Counted from the stretch's first letter, positions 15,337 to 24,909 are shown. The stretch is DNA of 64,000 bases from Gordonibacter sp034932485 (GCA_034932485.1 JAYFOQ010000034.1:26246-90245); one strand, 5' to 3'. The notes: generated from the sequence alone by a model not told the origin. A program made the numbers and translations.

Positions 15337-16620
15337 ATGCGCAAGCAAGTGACATTTATTCACGCTGCCGATTTGCATCTGGGAGCACCTTTTCGCGGTT
15401 TGCGCGCCCTTTCGGACGCATGGGCGAACCGCTTACTTATGGCCATTCCCGAAGCTTACGACCGCGTTATCGATGCGGCATTGAATCGCCGTGTCGACTT
15501 CGTAGTGTTCGCAGGTGATATATTTGATGATGCAAGAGCATCCTATGGCGATTATCTCCATTTTTTTGAGGGTCTGCGTCGATTGGATAAGGCGGGTATT
15601 CCTGCGTATCTCTGCACCGGAAACCATGATCCCTTTACCTCATGGCAACAAAATTTCTTCGCTCTCCCGAAGAATACCATTATGCTTCCGGGTGATAAGC
15701 CTGGCTTCGCCGCCTATCGGCGTGATGGAGAAACTTTAGCCTTGATTGCAGGCCGGGGCTACTACAACCAGACGTGGCCGGCTGATGAAGATATTGCTGC
15801 TGGTGTAACACGCGCGTTGGCTGAAGAAGCATTATTGCCCGATGTGCCAGACGCTGCACAGGCGCCTTTTGCGGTAGGTGTGCTGCATACAGGTTTGCAC
15901 TTGGATTCGCTCAAAGCTCCCACGAACCCCGTCGCTCTTTTAGCCACCGGTATGGACTACTGGGCTCTCGGACATATTCATGTAAAATATGCCTACCCCT
16001 CCTTCGAAGATCCTCGTTTGGTGTTTTCAGGCTGCATACAAGGGCGCGATATAAAAGAGACTGGTACGCGAGGTTGCTTTGCGGTAACCCTAGCGGAGGG
16101 TAAGCGCAACGAAGTTGAGTTTATTCCCACGGCAAGCGTGGTATGGCAACGTATGGATGTGGATGTGTCTGACTGCGAAAGTGTTGCCGATGTTACCGAT
16201 AAGATTATGCGCGAGCTGTTTCGTGTAAATGGCAAGGCTCATTGTGAGGAGATGTGTGTACGTATTACCATGACGGGAACGACCTCCCTGCATCCGGTGT
16301 TCACGCGGCCGGGTGTTTTGGAAGATCTGCGAAAGCATATTAACGACGGCTACCCACTCTTTTTCTGTGACGCACTACTTGATTCTACCCAGCATCCTCG
16401 CGATCGAGAGGCTCTTCGCCGTGAAGGGTTATTTCCTGCGATATTTTTGCAAGCCTCAGACGCTTTACGCACTAATCGCGAGGAAGCGATAGCTTATCTG
16501 CAAGAAGAGTTCTTAAAGAAAAACATTCAACTTCCCAGCGCCTACACACGTCATGTAGACGAGCTGGCCGCAGATGCCGAGAACCTGGTATTAGATCTGC
16601 TGGGCAAGGGGGACGAATGA
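15337..16620 (+). CDS. SbcD/YhaO-like metallophosphoesterase (DNA exonuclease)
   Basis: This is a calcineurin-like phosphoesterase of the Mre11/SbcD type. All metal-binding motifs are visible: ADLHLG, GDIFDD, GNHD, and GHIH near residue 215. Length (427 residues) and the partner ATPase immediately downstream (ATGA overlap) indicate a two-subunit nuclease that trims DNA ends or hairpins. ATG at 15337 is chosen because a -10-like TACACT lies seven bases before it; GTG at 15331 is an alternative. The C-terminal third is family-variable. Closest naming would be YhaO rather than canonical SbcD, given its partner. Confidence 0.85.
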   Translation: MRKQVTFIHAADLHLGAPFRGLRALSDAWANRLLMAIPEAYDRVIDAALNRRVDFVVFAGDIFDDARASYGDYLHFFEGLRRLDKAGIPAYLCTGNHDPFTSWQQNFFALPKNTIMLPGDKPGFAAYRRDGETLALIAGRGYYNQTWPADEDIAAGVTRALAEEALLPDVPDAAQAPFAVGVLHTGLHLDSLKAPTNPVALLATGMDYWALGHIHVKYAYPSFEDPRLVFSGCIQGRDIKETGTRGCFAVTLAEGKRNEVEFIPTASVVWQRMDVDVSDCESVADVTDKIMRELFRVNGKAHCEEMCVRITMTGTTSLHPVFTRPGVLEDLRKHINDGYPLFFCDALLDSTQHPRDREALRREGLFPAIFLQASDALRTNREEAIAYLQEEFLKKNIQLPSAYTRHVDELAADAENLVLDLLGKGDE

Positions 16621-18818
16621 CGTCCGATCACGGCAGAGCGCCGTTTCTTAAACGCATTAAGATAACTTGTTTCGGTGCTTTCTCCGAGAAGGTTGTAGGT
16701 CCTTTTAGCCCAAACCTGAATGTTGTTTATGGGCGAAACGAGGCAGGAAAAACCACCCTCACCTCGTTTGTGGGTGGTGTGTTGTTCGGCTGGGAAGAAG
16801 CACGCGGGGTGCGTAACACTTATAAGCCGAAGAATGCAGAACGCGCAGGGTCCTTGTTTTTTGCCCATCATCTTGGCAACGAATCAGCTGATGAACTGGT
16901 GCTATCGCGCGTTAGGAATATCGACGGCTTACAGGGCTCCACTGAGCTAGTGGAGGATGTTGATAAGGAAACGTTTCAGACGATGTTTTCGCTCACTAGC
17001 GACGAGCTACGTAGTCTGAGAAACACCACCGATGTTACGGCGAAGTTGCTCACTGCTGGATCGGGCACCGGGGCTAGTCCTGCTCATGCTTTGGCTGAGG
17101 TTCAGGCTCGTCTAGCTGAGTACACGTCGAGGGCATCGGGCATTGAATACTCTATAACGAACTTAACTGCCGAGCAAGATGAATTGCGTGCAAGTATGGC
17201 GGCAGCAGCGGACGAGGCCGATCGGAACAAGTCGCAAGATAAAGAATTTCACGAGCTTGCCCCACAGCGATCGCAGCTGCTCTCTCGACTTGATGCTCTT
17301 AATACGACTATCGAAGCGCTTACTGCTCAGCGAGCTAGCCTAGAAAAACTCGATTCTCAGTGTGTGGACTTGCGTCGTCAGCTTGACGAATTGCAGGAAG
17401 ATGAAGCGACTTTTGCTGCTGAGCGCCGCCTGCGCAAGCAGGAATCCGATCCTACGCTTGCTGCCCTTAGCTTGTCGGATGAGAGAGCTTTGCGCGACCG
17501 GCTAGACACGCTTGCAGAAGAACAAGCAAAGTGTTCTCATAGTGTCGATTTAGCTAAGGAAAACTACGCCGCATCGCTTGCCGCTTATGAAGCACTGCTT
17601 GAGGTAGACGATGTTGAAGCAGCCTCTGAGAAGTATCGACGCCAACGTCAGGTGCAAGTGGTACTCTCTATTGCGCTACCATTGGTATTTATGGCTTCCG
17701 GTGTTCCGCTGTTTATTCACGGGCGCGAGATAACTAGTCTATCATTTACAGCCTTAGGTATAGGCTTGGTGGTATTCGCTCTGATATTAGCCGCCGCATC
17801 GTTGGTTATGCTATTTCGTCCCGACAAAGATGCCGAAGCCCTTGATGCTCGCCAACAGGATGCTCGGTGGGTTATGTTGCAGGATAAGAAGAAGTTGGAG
17901 GCTTGTCTAGTTGCCCAACAGCAATTGACCGCTCGCCTCGCCGATCGACTTGCCGCCGCCGGCCTTGAAGCGGCCCATGGTTCTGTTCGTACAGCTCGTT
18001 TGCTTCTCGATGAAGCGAGGGAACTGCGAGCCGAAACTAGTTTACTACAGCAGCGGCAGCAAGCGCTTGCTTCGCGTCAATCTTCAGTACAGGACCGTTT
18101 GGCAGAAGTTGAGAGCCAGCGTGAGTTGCTGTTAGAACGTGCGGGAATGTCTGCTTTGGCAACTCCAATGACAATCGATGCTGCTATTAATCAGAAGATT
18201 AAGCAGCGTGCTGGTTTATTGGAAGCAAGCGAGAGTCTTAATCGCCGCTACGGCGAGCTCAAGCAAGAACTTTCGCAGGCGAAACAAACACGAAGTTTTG
18301 ACGAGATAAAATTGCGCTATCAACAAGTAAGGACCCGCCAAGACGAGAGTGCTCGGGAATATGCACGATTGCTCTTGGCGAAACGCATGCTTGAGGCGGC
18401 TATTGCTGCGTGGGAGAGCAAAAGTCAGCCTGAGGTATATCGTCAAGCCAGCCGTCTTATGGCTTTGATGACTAATGATCGTTGGGTGAAAGTAGGCATG
18501 ACTCCTGAAGGTAAGTTGCAAGTAATTGATGCGGTAAAGACGGTGCGCGATCCGGTACATTTATCGTTAGGAACATGTCAGCAACTCTACCTTGCGTTGC
18601 GTATTGCGTTACTTATGACGGCCGATAACGTGGGTCGTGCGATTCCTATTTTGGCTGACGATATTCTAGTGAACTTCGACGCCCGCCGACGCATGGGTGC
18701 CGTTCGCGCTCTGGCTGAACTTGCTCGTACTCGGCAGGTAATCCTATTTACCTGCCATGAAGAAATAGTAGAGTCCATGCGCTCGGCGGATCCGGCGCTG
18801 AACGTTGTAGAACTGTAA
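16617..18818 (+). CDS. YhaN-like AAA/SMC-type ATPase, partner of the nuclease
   Basis: This is the ATPase half of the SbcCD/YhaNO-type complex. Walker A (GRNEAGKTT) is at about residue 38-46. Long coiled-coil arms follow. The C-terminal ABC signature is LSLGTCQQL, and Walker B is PILADDILVNFD. Around residues 340-405 the coiled coil is interrupted by two hydrophobic segments (VVLSIALPLVF and a second LGIGLVVFALILAAASL), so the arms may be membrane-anchored. At 733 residues it is shorter than SbcC. Translationally coupled to the upstream nuclease by ATGA at 16617. No zinc-hook CxxC is apparent, consistent with YhaN-type proteins. Confidence 0.83.
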   Translation: MTSDHGRAPFLKRIKITCFGAFSEKVVGPFSPNLNVVYGRNEAGKTTLTSFVGGVLFGWEEARGVRNTYKPKNAERAGSLFFAHHLGNESADELVLSRVRNIDGLQGSTELVEDVDKETFQTMFSLTSDELRSLRNTTDVTAKLLTAGSGTGASPAHALAEVQARLAEYTSRASGIEYSITNLTAEQDELRASMAAAADEADRNKSQDKEFHELAPQRSQLLSRLDALNTTIEALTAQRASLEKLDSQCVDLRRQLDELQEDEATFAAERRLRKQESDPTLAALSLSDERALRDRLDTLAEEQAKCSHSVDLAKENYAASLAAYEALLEVDDVEAASEKYRRQRQVQVVLSIALPLVFMASGVPLFIHGREITSLSFTALGIGLVVFALILAAASLVMLFRPDKDAEALDARQQDARWVMLQDKKKLEACLVAQQQLTARLADRLAAAGLEAAHGSVRTARLLLDEARELRAETSLLQQRQQALASRQSSVQDRLAEVESQRELLLERAGMSALATPMTIDAAINQKIKQRAGLLEASESLNRRYGELKQELSQAKQTRSFDEIKLRYQQVRTRQDESAREYARLLLAKRMLEAAIAAWESKSQPEVYRQASRLMALMTNDRWVKVGMTPEGKLQVIDAVKTVRDPVHLSLGTCQQLYLALRIALLMTADNVGRAIPILADDILVNFDARRRMGAVRALAELARTRQVILFTCHEEIVESMRSADPALNVVEL

Positions 18819-18824
18819 TATAAT
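18819..18824 (+). promoter_or_regulatory. Likely -10 of purA
   Basis: A perfect TATAAT begins right after the upstream stop codon; the -35 is weak. It would give a leader of about 130 bases. Confidence 0.4.
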
Positions 18825-18832
18825 CATATATT

Positions 18833-18944
18833 TGCGGCGGGAATTGCCGCAGCGTCCGCGACGCGACGGCATGCGCCGCGGAGACACGCAAACGGCGGTA
18901 GCTTCAAAAACTTCCGCTCGAGATCCGGCGTATAGAGACGCCGG
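18833..18944 (+). other. Structured leader of purA
   Basis: The leader contains hairpins TGCGGC/GCCGCA (18833-18851) and CCGGCGT/ACGCCGG (18925-18944), and is more G+C-rich than its surroundings. The core of the known purine riboswitch was not seen. Confidence 0.4.
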
Positions 18945-18960
18945 GCGAAAGGATGCGAAC

Positions 18961-20277
18961 ATGCCCAGCACGGTACTCGTCGGCGCCCAATGGGGAGACG
19001 AAGGCAAAGGCAAGATCACCGACCTCATCGCACGCGAATACGATTTCGTTGTGCGTTATCAAGGTGGCAACAACGCCGGTCACACGGTTATCCACGGAGA
19101 CAAGAAACTAGCGTTGCATCTCATGCCATCTGGTGTGATGTATGACCATGCAGTGCCAGTTATTGGCAATGGCGTGGTTATTGATCCCGGCGTGCTCATT
19201 AAAGAAATGGCCATGCTGGAGGCTGAGGGTATTTCGTGCGGCAATCTGAAGATATCATGTGATGCTCACATAATCATGCCTTACCATAAAGACTTCGATG
19301 GTGCCGACGAAAAGCGTCTGGGAGACAATAAGATTGGCACTACGAAGCGCGGTATTGGTCCGTGCTATCAGGATAAGGCTGCGCGTAAAGGCATCCGTGT
19401 CCAAGATTTACTGGACGAAAAGATTTTCCGCTTGAAGCTTGAAACAGCGCTCGCTCAGAAAAATCCCATTTTAGAGAAAATATACGGTCTGCATACCTAT
19501 ACGGTAGAAGAGATATGCGAAGAATACTTACCCTATGCTCGTATTTTAAAGCCGTTCATGGCCGAGACAGCGCAGCTACTTAACGATGCCGTGCGCAATG
19601 GTAAACAAATTCTGTTTGAGGGCGCTCAGGGAACGCTTTTGGATATCGACCATGGTACGTACCCATATGTTACTTCGTCATCGTGCTGTGCTGGTGGCGC
19701 AGCGACGGGTTCTGGGGTGGGTCCTACGGCTATCGATCGTGTATTAGGCATTCAGAAGGCTTACATTACGCGTGTTGGGGAAGGCCCTTTCCCCACAGAG
19801 CAGCGCTTCCCGGAAGATGGTGGTGTTGGTGAGGAAGCTGAGATCGGTGAGACGCTATGTAAGGTGGGTCACGAATTCGGTGTAACTACGGGTCGTAAGC
19901 GTCGCTGCGGTTGGTTTGACGCGGTTATCGGGCGCTATGCTGCGGAAGTGAATGGACTTACCGACGTGGCTCTGACTAAACTGGACGTGCTCAGTGCTTT
20001 CGACACCATCAAGGTATGTACTGCGTACGAGTGTGAGGGTAAGGTTTACGATTATTTCCCCATGCAACAAAGCGTGTTGTTCCACGCTAAACCGGTCTAT
20101 GAAGAATTGCCCGGTTGGAAAGATGTGGATATCACGGGGTGTCGACTATTCGAAGAATTGCCTGAAAATGCAAGAGCCTACGTGGAGTACCTAGAAAAGA
20201 TTACCGGCGTGCGTATTAGCATTATCGCCGTAGGTCCGGACCGTGATCAAACCATCTTGCGCGGTTGGGACCGCTAG
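18961..20277 (+). CDS. purA: Adenylosuccinate synthase
   Basis: PurA joins IMP and aspartate using GTP, the first committed step to AMP. Clear motifs: VLVGAQWGDEGKGK at the start, GNNAGHTV, KRGIGPCYQDK, the GTP-binding region and TTGRKRRCGWFD. ATG at 18961 has an AAAGGA ribosome site and begins exactly at the conserved N-terminus, giving 438 residues. purD follows after 19 bases, so the two purine genes form a unit. An in-frame extension to 18832 runs through leader hairpins and is rejected. Confidence 0.97.
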   Translation: MPSTVLVGAQWGDEGKGKITDLIAREYDFVVRYQGGNNAGHTVIHGDKKLALHLMPSGVMYDHAVPVIGNGVVIDPGVLIKEMAMLEAEGISCGNLKISCDAHIIMPYHKDFDGADEKRLGDNKIGTTKRGIGPCYQDKAARKGIRVQDLLDEKIFRLKLETALAQKNPILEKIYGLHTYTVEEICEEYLPYARILKPFMAETAQLLNDAVRNGKQILFEGAQGTLLDIDHGTYPYVTSSSCCAGGAATGSGVGPTAIDRVLGIQKAYITRVGEGPFPTEQRFPEDGGVGEEAEIGETLCKVGHEFGVTTGRKRRCGWFDAVIGRYAAEVNGLTDVALTKLDVLSAFDTIKVCTAYECEGKVYDYFPMQQSVLFHAKPVYEELPGWKDVDITGCRLFEELPENARAYVEYLEKITGVRISIIAVGPDRDQTILRGWDR

Positions 20278-20296
20278 CAGGTTGAAAGGAAAGAGA

Positions 20297-21586
20297 ATGA
20301 ACATCTTGGTCTTGGGCGGCGGCGGACGTGAGCATGCCATTACCTGGGCGCTCGCAAAATCTCCTCGTACCGACAAGCTCTTCGTGGCACCCGGTAATGG
20401 AGGTACGGCGGGTATTGCGGAGAACGTAGCAGGCTTAAAAGTTGAGGATGGTCAATCTGTGTTGGCCTTCGCTCGCGACCACGATATCGACTTAGTGGTT
20501 ATCGGGCCCGAGGCACCGTTGGTGGCTGGTGTGGCCGACGTGCTGCGTGAAGCGGGAATTCCTGCGTTTGGGCCCGACGCCGAAGGAGCACAGCTCGAGG
20601 GTAGCAAGACCTTCAGCAAACGCTTTATGGACGATCACGGTATTCCTACAGCTCGTTACGACAGCTTTACCGAATTGGAGCCAGCGTTGGCCTACGTGCG
20701 TGAGTTGGGCGCTCCTATTGTGGTGAAGGCCGATGGTTTGGCTGCAGGAAAAGGTGTTATCGTAGCAGAAACTGAGGCTGACGCTGAAGTTGCCGTACGG
20801 AGCTGTTTCGATGGAGCATTCGGCGATGCTGGTTCAACCGTACTTATTGAAGAATTTCTTACTGGTCCTGAGTGTTCGCTGCTTGCGTTTGTAAGCGCTG
20901 GTAAGGCTCATTGTATGGCTACGGCACAAGATCACAAACGTGCCTTCGATGGTGATAGGGGGCCGAATACGGGCGGTATGGGTGTGTATTCGCCGGTGCC
21001 TATCGTAGAGCCTGATGAGCTAGCTAGTATGTATGAGATCATGGAGAAGGCTGCGGCCGCTACTGCCGAAGTATTTGATTATGATTACCGTGGCGTACTT
21101 TACGGCGGCTTTATGTTAACGCCCCAAGGCCCGAAAATGCTCGAATTCAACGCGCGCTTCGGCGATCCTGAGACACAAGTGGTACTGCCGCGTCTGGAAA
21201 CCGATCTCGTTGATATCGCGCTCGCTGTAGCTGAAGGACGACCCGATGATATCAATCTGCGTTGGAGCGAGCAGTGGGCAGTGAGCGTTGTTTTAGCAAG
21301 CGACGGTTACCCGGGGTCGTATGAAAAAGGTAAAGTTATCCTTGGTATCGAAGAAGCTGAGCAGCTGGAAGGGGTGACGGTGTTCCATGCCGGCACGACT
21401 ACCAACTACGATGGCGAATTGGTTACTGCTGGTGGTCGCGTGTTGAACGTGACTGCTTTGGGCGACTCTTTTGAAGAGGCGCGAGAACGTGCTTACGAAG
21501 CTTGTGATCTTATTAACTTTGAGGGCAAGCAGTATCGTACCGACATTGGAAAACGTGCGGCCGAAGGCCGTCAGGCGTGGAATTAG
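20297..21586 (+). CDS. purD: Phosphoribosylamine-glycine ligase
   Basis: PurD catalyses the second step of purine synthesis, joining phosphoribosylamine and glycine with ATP. The ATP-grasp protein starts MNILVLGGGGREHAI, with VVIGPEAPLVAG, VVKADGLAAGKGV and LEFNARFGDPETQ. The 429 residues fit the family. ATG at 20297 has an AAAGGAAAGA site. It is followed 15 bases later by a radical SAM gene, so read-through is likely. Confidence 0.97.
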   Translation: MNILVLGGGGREHAITWALAKSPRTDKLFVAPGNGGTAGIAENVAGLKVEDGQSVLAFARDHDIDLVVIGPEAPLVAGVADVLREAGIPAFGPDAEGAQLEGSKTFSKRFMDDHGIPTARYDSFTELEPALAYVRELGAPIVVKADGLAAGKGVIVAETEADAEVAVRSCFDGAFGDAGSTVLIEEFLTGPECSLLAFVSAGKAHCMATAQDHKRAFDGDRGPNTGGMGVYSPVPIVEPDELASMYEIMEKAAAATAEVFDYDYRGVLYGGFMLTPQGPKMLEFNARFGDPETQVVLPRLETDLVDIALAVAEGRPDDINLRWSEQWAVSVVLASDGYPGSYEKGKVILGIEEAEQLEGVTVFHAGTTTNYDGELVTAGGRVLNVTALGDSFEEARERAYEACDLINFEGKQYRTDIGKRAAEGRQAWN

Positions 21587-21601
21587 AGGCGAAGTAATTC
21601 A

Positions 21602-22912
21602 ATGCTTTCAGAACGCATGCTTACTGCCGTCGTGCGGCAGACTACCAAGAACTACCTAAAACTACAACCCACGACGGAAGCGTGTGTTCCTAGTCCTAGG
21701 CCGGGTATGAAGTACATGTTATATATGCATGTACCCTTTTGTGAGCGTTTGTGTCCGTACTGCTCTTTTAATCGCTTCCCCTTCTCCGAAAACCGTGCTC
21801 GGCCCTATTTTGCCAATATGCGCAAAGAGATGCTTATGCTGAAGGAACTAGGCTACGATTTTGAAAGCCTGTATGTGGGTGGAGGCACACCCACAGTTTT
21901 GTTGGATGAACTCTGCGACACGATCGACATGGCAAAAGAGACGTTCTCTATCAAAGAGGTGTCGAGCGAGACGAACCCCAACCACCTTATTCCGGAATAT
22001 CTGGATAGGCTGCAAGGTCGAGTGCAGCGTTTGAGTGTAGGTGTTCAGAGCTTCGACAATGGGCTTCTTAAGCAGATGGATCGCTTTGATAAGTATGGAT
22101 GCGCAGAAGAGATTCTTGAGCGTGTGGGCCAAGCGAGTCCTTATTTCACCTCGATGAATGTGGATATGATATTCAACTTCCCTGCTCAGACTGAAAATAT
22201 TCTGATCAACGATATTGAGCGTGTTGTTGAAAGTGGTGCCAGTCAAACCACTTTTTATCCGCTTATGGCATCGCCAAGCGTTGCGCGTTCGCTCGCGCAA
22301 ACGGTAGGACGAGTTGACTACGCTCGCGAACAGCGTTTCTACCGTATTATTGATGAGCTGTTAACTGGGGGCGATAAGCCACTGTTCGACCACGGTAGTG
22401 CTTGGGCATTTAATCGTCGCGGAAGCAACATTGAAGGCGAGAAAGCTATGATCGACGAGTATGTTGTCGATTACGAGGAGTACCCCGCTATCGGCAGTGG
22501 TGGTATCACCTATTTGGGCGAAACGCTCTATGTGAACACGTTTTCTGTCAATGATTACAATGCAGCTATTGAGGATGGTCGCATGTCCCTTATGGGCAAA
22601 GCTACCTTCAGTAAACGAGATCGGATGCGTTATCGCTTTATGATGCAGCTGTTTGGTTTGCGCCTAGATAAGCGTCAGTTCCTACAGGATTTCGGCTGTA
22701 CGGTAGAGGCTGGCTTGCCGGTGGAAACGATGTTTATGAAAGCATCGGGAGCATTTGCCACCGATACACCTGAAGAATATACCCTTACCCCCAAAGGTCG
22801 CTATCTTATGGTAGTAATGATGCGTCAGTTTTTCATAGGCGTGAATAATCTGCGCGATCAAGCGCGTGCTGCCCTTACGGGGGAGGAGCGCAAGCTTATC
22901 TTTGGAGAGTAA
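21602..22912 (+). CDS. HemN-like radical SAM protein
   Basis: This is a radical S-adenosylmethionine enzyme of the coproporphyrinogen III oxidase-like group. The 4Fe-4S cluster motif CxxxCxxC is CERLCPYC (about residue 48), followed by the SAM-binding YVGGGTPT segment, and a HemN-type C-terminal helical part. Group members include true CPO enzymes (HemN), haem chaperones (HemW) and haem-degrading relatives, and sequence reading does not separate these. The N-terminus carries about 35 residues before the barrel. It lies between purD and a pilin-like gene with short gaps, so co-transcription is plausible while a shared function is not evident. Confidence 0.75.
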   Translation: MLSERMLTAVVRQTTKNYLKLQPTTEACVPSPRPGMKYMLYMHVPFCERLCPYCSFNRFPFSENRARPYFANMRKEMLMLKELGYDFESLYVGGGTPTVLLDELCDTIDMAKETFSIKEVSSETNPNHLIPEYLDRLQGRVQRLSVGVQSFDNGLLKQMDRFDKYGCAEEILERVGQASPYFTSMNVDMIFNFPAQTENILINDIERVVESGASQTTFYPLMASPSVARSLAQTVGRVDYAREQRFYRIIDELLTGGDKPLFDHGSAWAFNRRGSNIEGEKAMIDEYVVDYEEYPAIGSGGITYLGETLYVNTFSVNDYNAAIEDGRMSLMGKATFSKRDRMRYRFMMQLFGLRLDKRQFLQDFGCTVEAGLPVETMFMKASGAFATDTPEEYTLTPKGRYLMVVMMRQFFIGVNNLRDQARAALTGEERKLIFGE

Positions 22913-22927
22913 AGAGGGTGAACCAGC

Positions 22928-23719
22928 ATGAGGCGGGTATCTACCACAGGTAATAATTCGCTACGTATGGGCGGATCGGGCTTCACCTTGGCTGAACTGC
23001 TTGTTGTGGTTGGTATAATAGCCGTACTGGTTGCCATTGCTATTCCTGTATTTACTGCATCAGTTGCCTCTTCGCAAAAAGCGACGTGCGATGCAAATCG
23101 TCGGGCTTTGAAGGGCGAGATAGTTACAACCTCGCTCAATTCAGGCGAGAGGGACTGTTCTAAGATATTTGCAAATCCCGAGCAGTACGGCATTACCGAT
23201 CGTGCCGCCTTTACCTGCCCACTTAGCGGAGAATGGACTTGTGACAAGGCGGGAACCGTCAGCTGTAGTAAACATTTACGCGAAGAGGACGATGCTCAAA
23301 CCGCCGCCAGTAAGACTTATCTTGAGTTGTGGGAAAAGTTCGTTAACGAGTACACCGATTCTTATCTAAACAACAACCTCATGCGAGATAAGTTCTTTGC
23401 CGAGGGAGGCGATAAGACGAAGCTCGATTACGCAGGGACGCAGTATACGGTACAGCCTTATTATGCAGCCAATGGCGAGTCGTGGCTGTTCGCCAAGGAA
23501 GGAACAAGTAATAGCTGGAATGCGACTCTCGTTTACGATCCAACGGACGGCTCGTGGTACCGGGCGCTCAACTGGGCTGGAACAGAAACGGGTGCAGCAG
23601 CGATTACCTTTAAGGACCGCGCCGATCTTCATGCACAAGTCTCCAGTGCCACGAGTGGAAAAGATTCTCATCTTACCTGGGAAAAGGTAACCGACTTTAC
23701 TATTACCACAACCTCGTAG
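22928..23719 (+). CDS. Pilin-like protein with type III signal (plus strand)
   Basis: This 263-residue protein carries a prepilin leader ending SG with cleavage before FTLAE, including the key Glu5, and the hydrophobic helix VVVGIIAVLVAIAIPVF. The globular part contains four Cys (CSKIF, CPLSGEWTC, SCSK) that may form disulfides, and Trp/Tyr-rich strands near the end. It is the only pilus-type gene here on the plus strand and converges on pilO with a gap of six bases. Start ATG 22928 follows AGAGGGTGA. It may be a minor pilin; nothing shows whether it enters the same fibre. Confidence 0.82.
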   Translation: MRRVSTTGNNSLRMGGSGFTLAELLVVVGIIAVLVAIAIPVFTASVASSQKATCDANRRALKGEIVTTSLNSGERDCSKIFANPEQYGITDRAAFTCPLSGEWTCDKAGTVSCSKHLREEDDAQTAASKTYLELWEKFVNEYTDSYLNNNLMRDKFFAEGGDKTKLDYAGTQYTVQPYYAANGESWLFAKEGTSNSWNATLVYDPTDGSWYRALNWAGTETGAAAITFKDRADLHAQVSSATSGKDSHLTWEKVTDFTITTTS

Positions 23720-23725
23720 CCTGCG

Positions 23726-24277
23726 TTATGCATTTTTCTTCTCAAAGAAGGTCACGGTTGCTGTCGCGTTGACGGTGCTAGTAGACTCTGCCTGTCCTAG
23801 TTCGTCGCCCGTAATGGTAATGTCGCCAACGAGGCAGGTATATTGGCAGTTGATAAGCTTCGTTAACACCGATTGTGCGGCTGCGTATGAAGAGGCGGAA
23901 AACGTGATACTTACCTTGCGCCGTACAAGCGAATTTGAGGTGTCGGCATCGGAAAAGTTGAGGGAGTAGCTGTTCGCCTCGGAGAGAATGGTGTCAAGCG
24001 CCGTGATCTCGTTTTTGGTATTGTCGTAAGCGGGCAGGCTCTTTCGCGCTGCACCTTCTGCCTTTTCTTGCTCTATCTGCGCTTCGAGCTGCGTCTTTTT
24101 TGCTGCAATGGCCTGTTGGATCACTATTTCATCCTGTACCCCACCGAGTTTTGATTGCGCTCGTGTAATGGTATTTAGTGAAGGTTGTAGTACCACTAGG
24201 TAGTAAAAGCATCCGAGCAGCAAAAAGGCCAAAATAAGCAACAGAACCTTTTCACGCGTAGAGAATGATCGATTCAT
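23726..24277 (-). CDS. pilO: Type IV pilus alignment protein PilO-like
   Basis: This is a bitopic protein: short cytosolic N-terminus, one membrane helix (LLLILAFLLLGCFYYLVVL), a coiled coil rich in Gln/Glu/Ala, and a small ferredoxin-like C-terminal domain. With PilN it forms the inner-membrane alignment ring around the PilC platform. Assignment relies on size (183 residues), topology and its place after pilM and pilN, since PilO is weakly conserved. Its start overlaps the pilN stop by four bases and has an AGGAG site. Confidence 0.78.
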   Translation of the reverse strand: MNRSFSTREKVLLLILAFLLLGCFYYLVVLQPSLNTITRAQSKLGGVQDEIVIQQAIAAKKTQLEAQIEQEKAEGAARKSLPAYDNTKNEITALDTILSEANSYSLNFSDADTSNSLVRRKVSITFSASSYAAAQSVLTKLINCQYTCLVGDITITGDELGQAESTSTVNATATVTFFEKKNA

Positions 24278-24900
24278 GACGTAGCTCCTGTTCCTGCAGT
24301 GGCACCTGACGAGCTCGTGTCATTTGTCGAAGCTGCCTTGAGCGTAATAACAACGGTGGAAACGACATCGTCATTTTTATCGGTCTTCGCCGTGGATACC
24401 GAAACATTAGAAACGATAGAGTTGGTTTCGATTGATGAGACCACATGCGAAAGATCGTCAAGGGAGGTATTGCTAAACTGCAGTTTGACGGTGTTTCCCG
24501 AAATGCTGACTGATTGCAGATTGGCTGAGCTTGCCACCGAGTTTTGAAGTAACGAGAAAATAGCTGCTCGATCGGCAAGCGATTTTTCTTCGTCGGATAA
24601 ACCATTGATTGCGTATTCAGAATACGTGTTCTGAAGCTGTGCGTAATTGGCATTGCTTTCTTCAAGCTTGTTCAATTGTGTTTGTGCTGCAGCGAGATTT
24701 CCGGTGCTTGTTGAAGCGGCACTCATAACATCGACAATGCCGAATTTAGTAAAGAGAGCAATGGCAATGAGGGCTATGGCGAAGACGACGATGCTTCTCG
24801 TAGAGTTCCGGGTATTCTCGTTGCAGGTAACAAGATTGATTGTCTGCTTGGTAGGATAGACGGGGTTTTTGCTTCGCTTGAGCGTTAATTCAAAGGCCAC
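24274..24900 (-). CDS. pilN: Type IV pilus assembly protein PilN-like
   Basis: The cytosolic N-terminus contains an INLVTCNEN-type segment, resembling the INLLP motif by which PilN binds PilM. A membrane helix (VVFAIALIAIALF) and a coiled coil follow, then a small C-terminal domain and a Thr/Ser/Gly tail. It starts with GTG at 24900 behind AAGGAG, nine bases after pilM, and overlaps pilO by four bases. At 208 residues it fits the family. In monoderms PilM-PilN-PilO make the complete alignment complex without PilP and PilQ. Confidence 0.82.
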   Translation of the reverse strand: MAFELTLKRSKNPVYPTKQTINLVTCNENTRNSTRSIVVFAIALIAIALFTKFGIVDVMSAASTSTGNLAAAQTQLNKLEESNANYAQLQNTYSEYAINGLSDEEKSLADRAAIFSLLQNSVASSANLQSVSISGNTVKLQFSNTSLDDLSHVVSSIETNSIVSNVSVSTAKTDKNDDVVSTVVITLKAASTNDTSSSGATAGTGATS

Positions 24901-24909
24901 GACTACTCC

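Noticed and set aside
18832..18960. N-terminal extension of PurA
   Set aside because: The added 43 residues do not belong to the conserved family start, and the DNA folds as a leader; ATG 18961 has the ribosome site.
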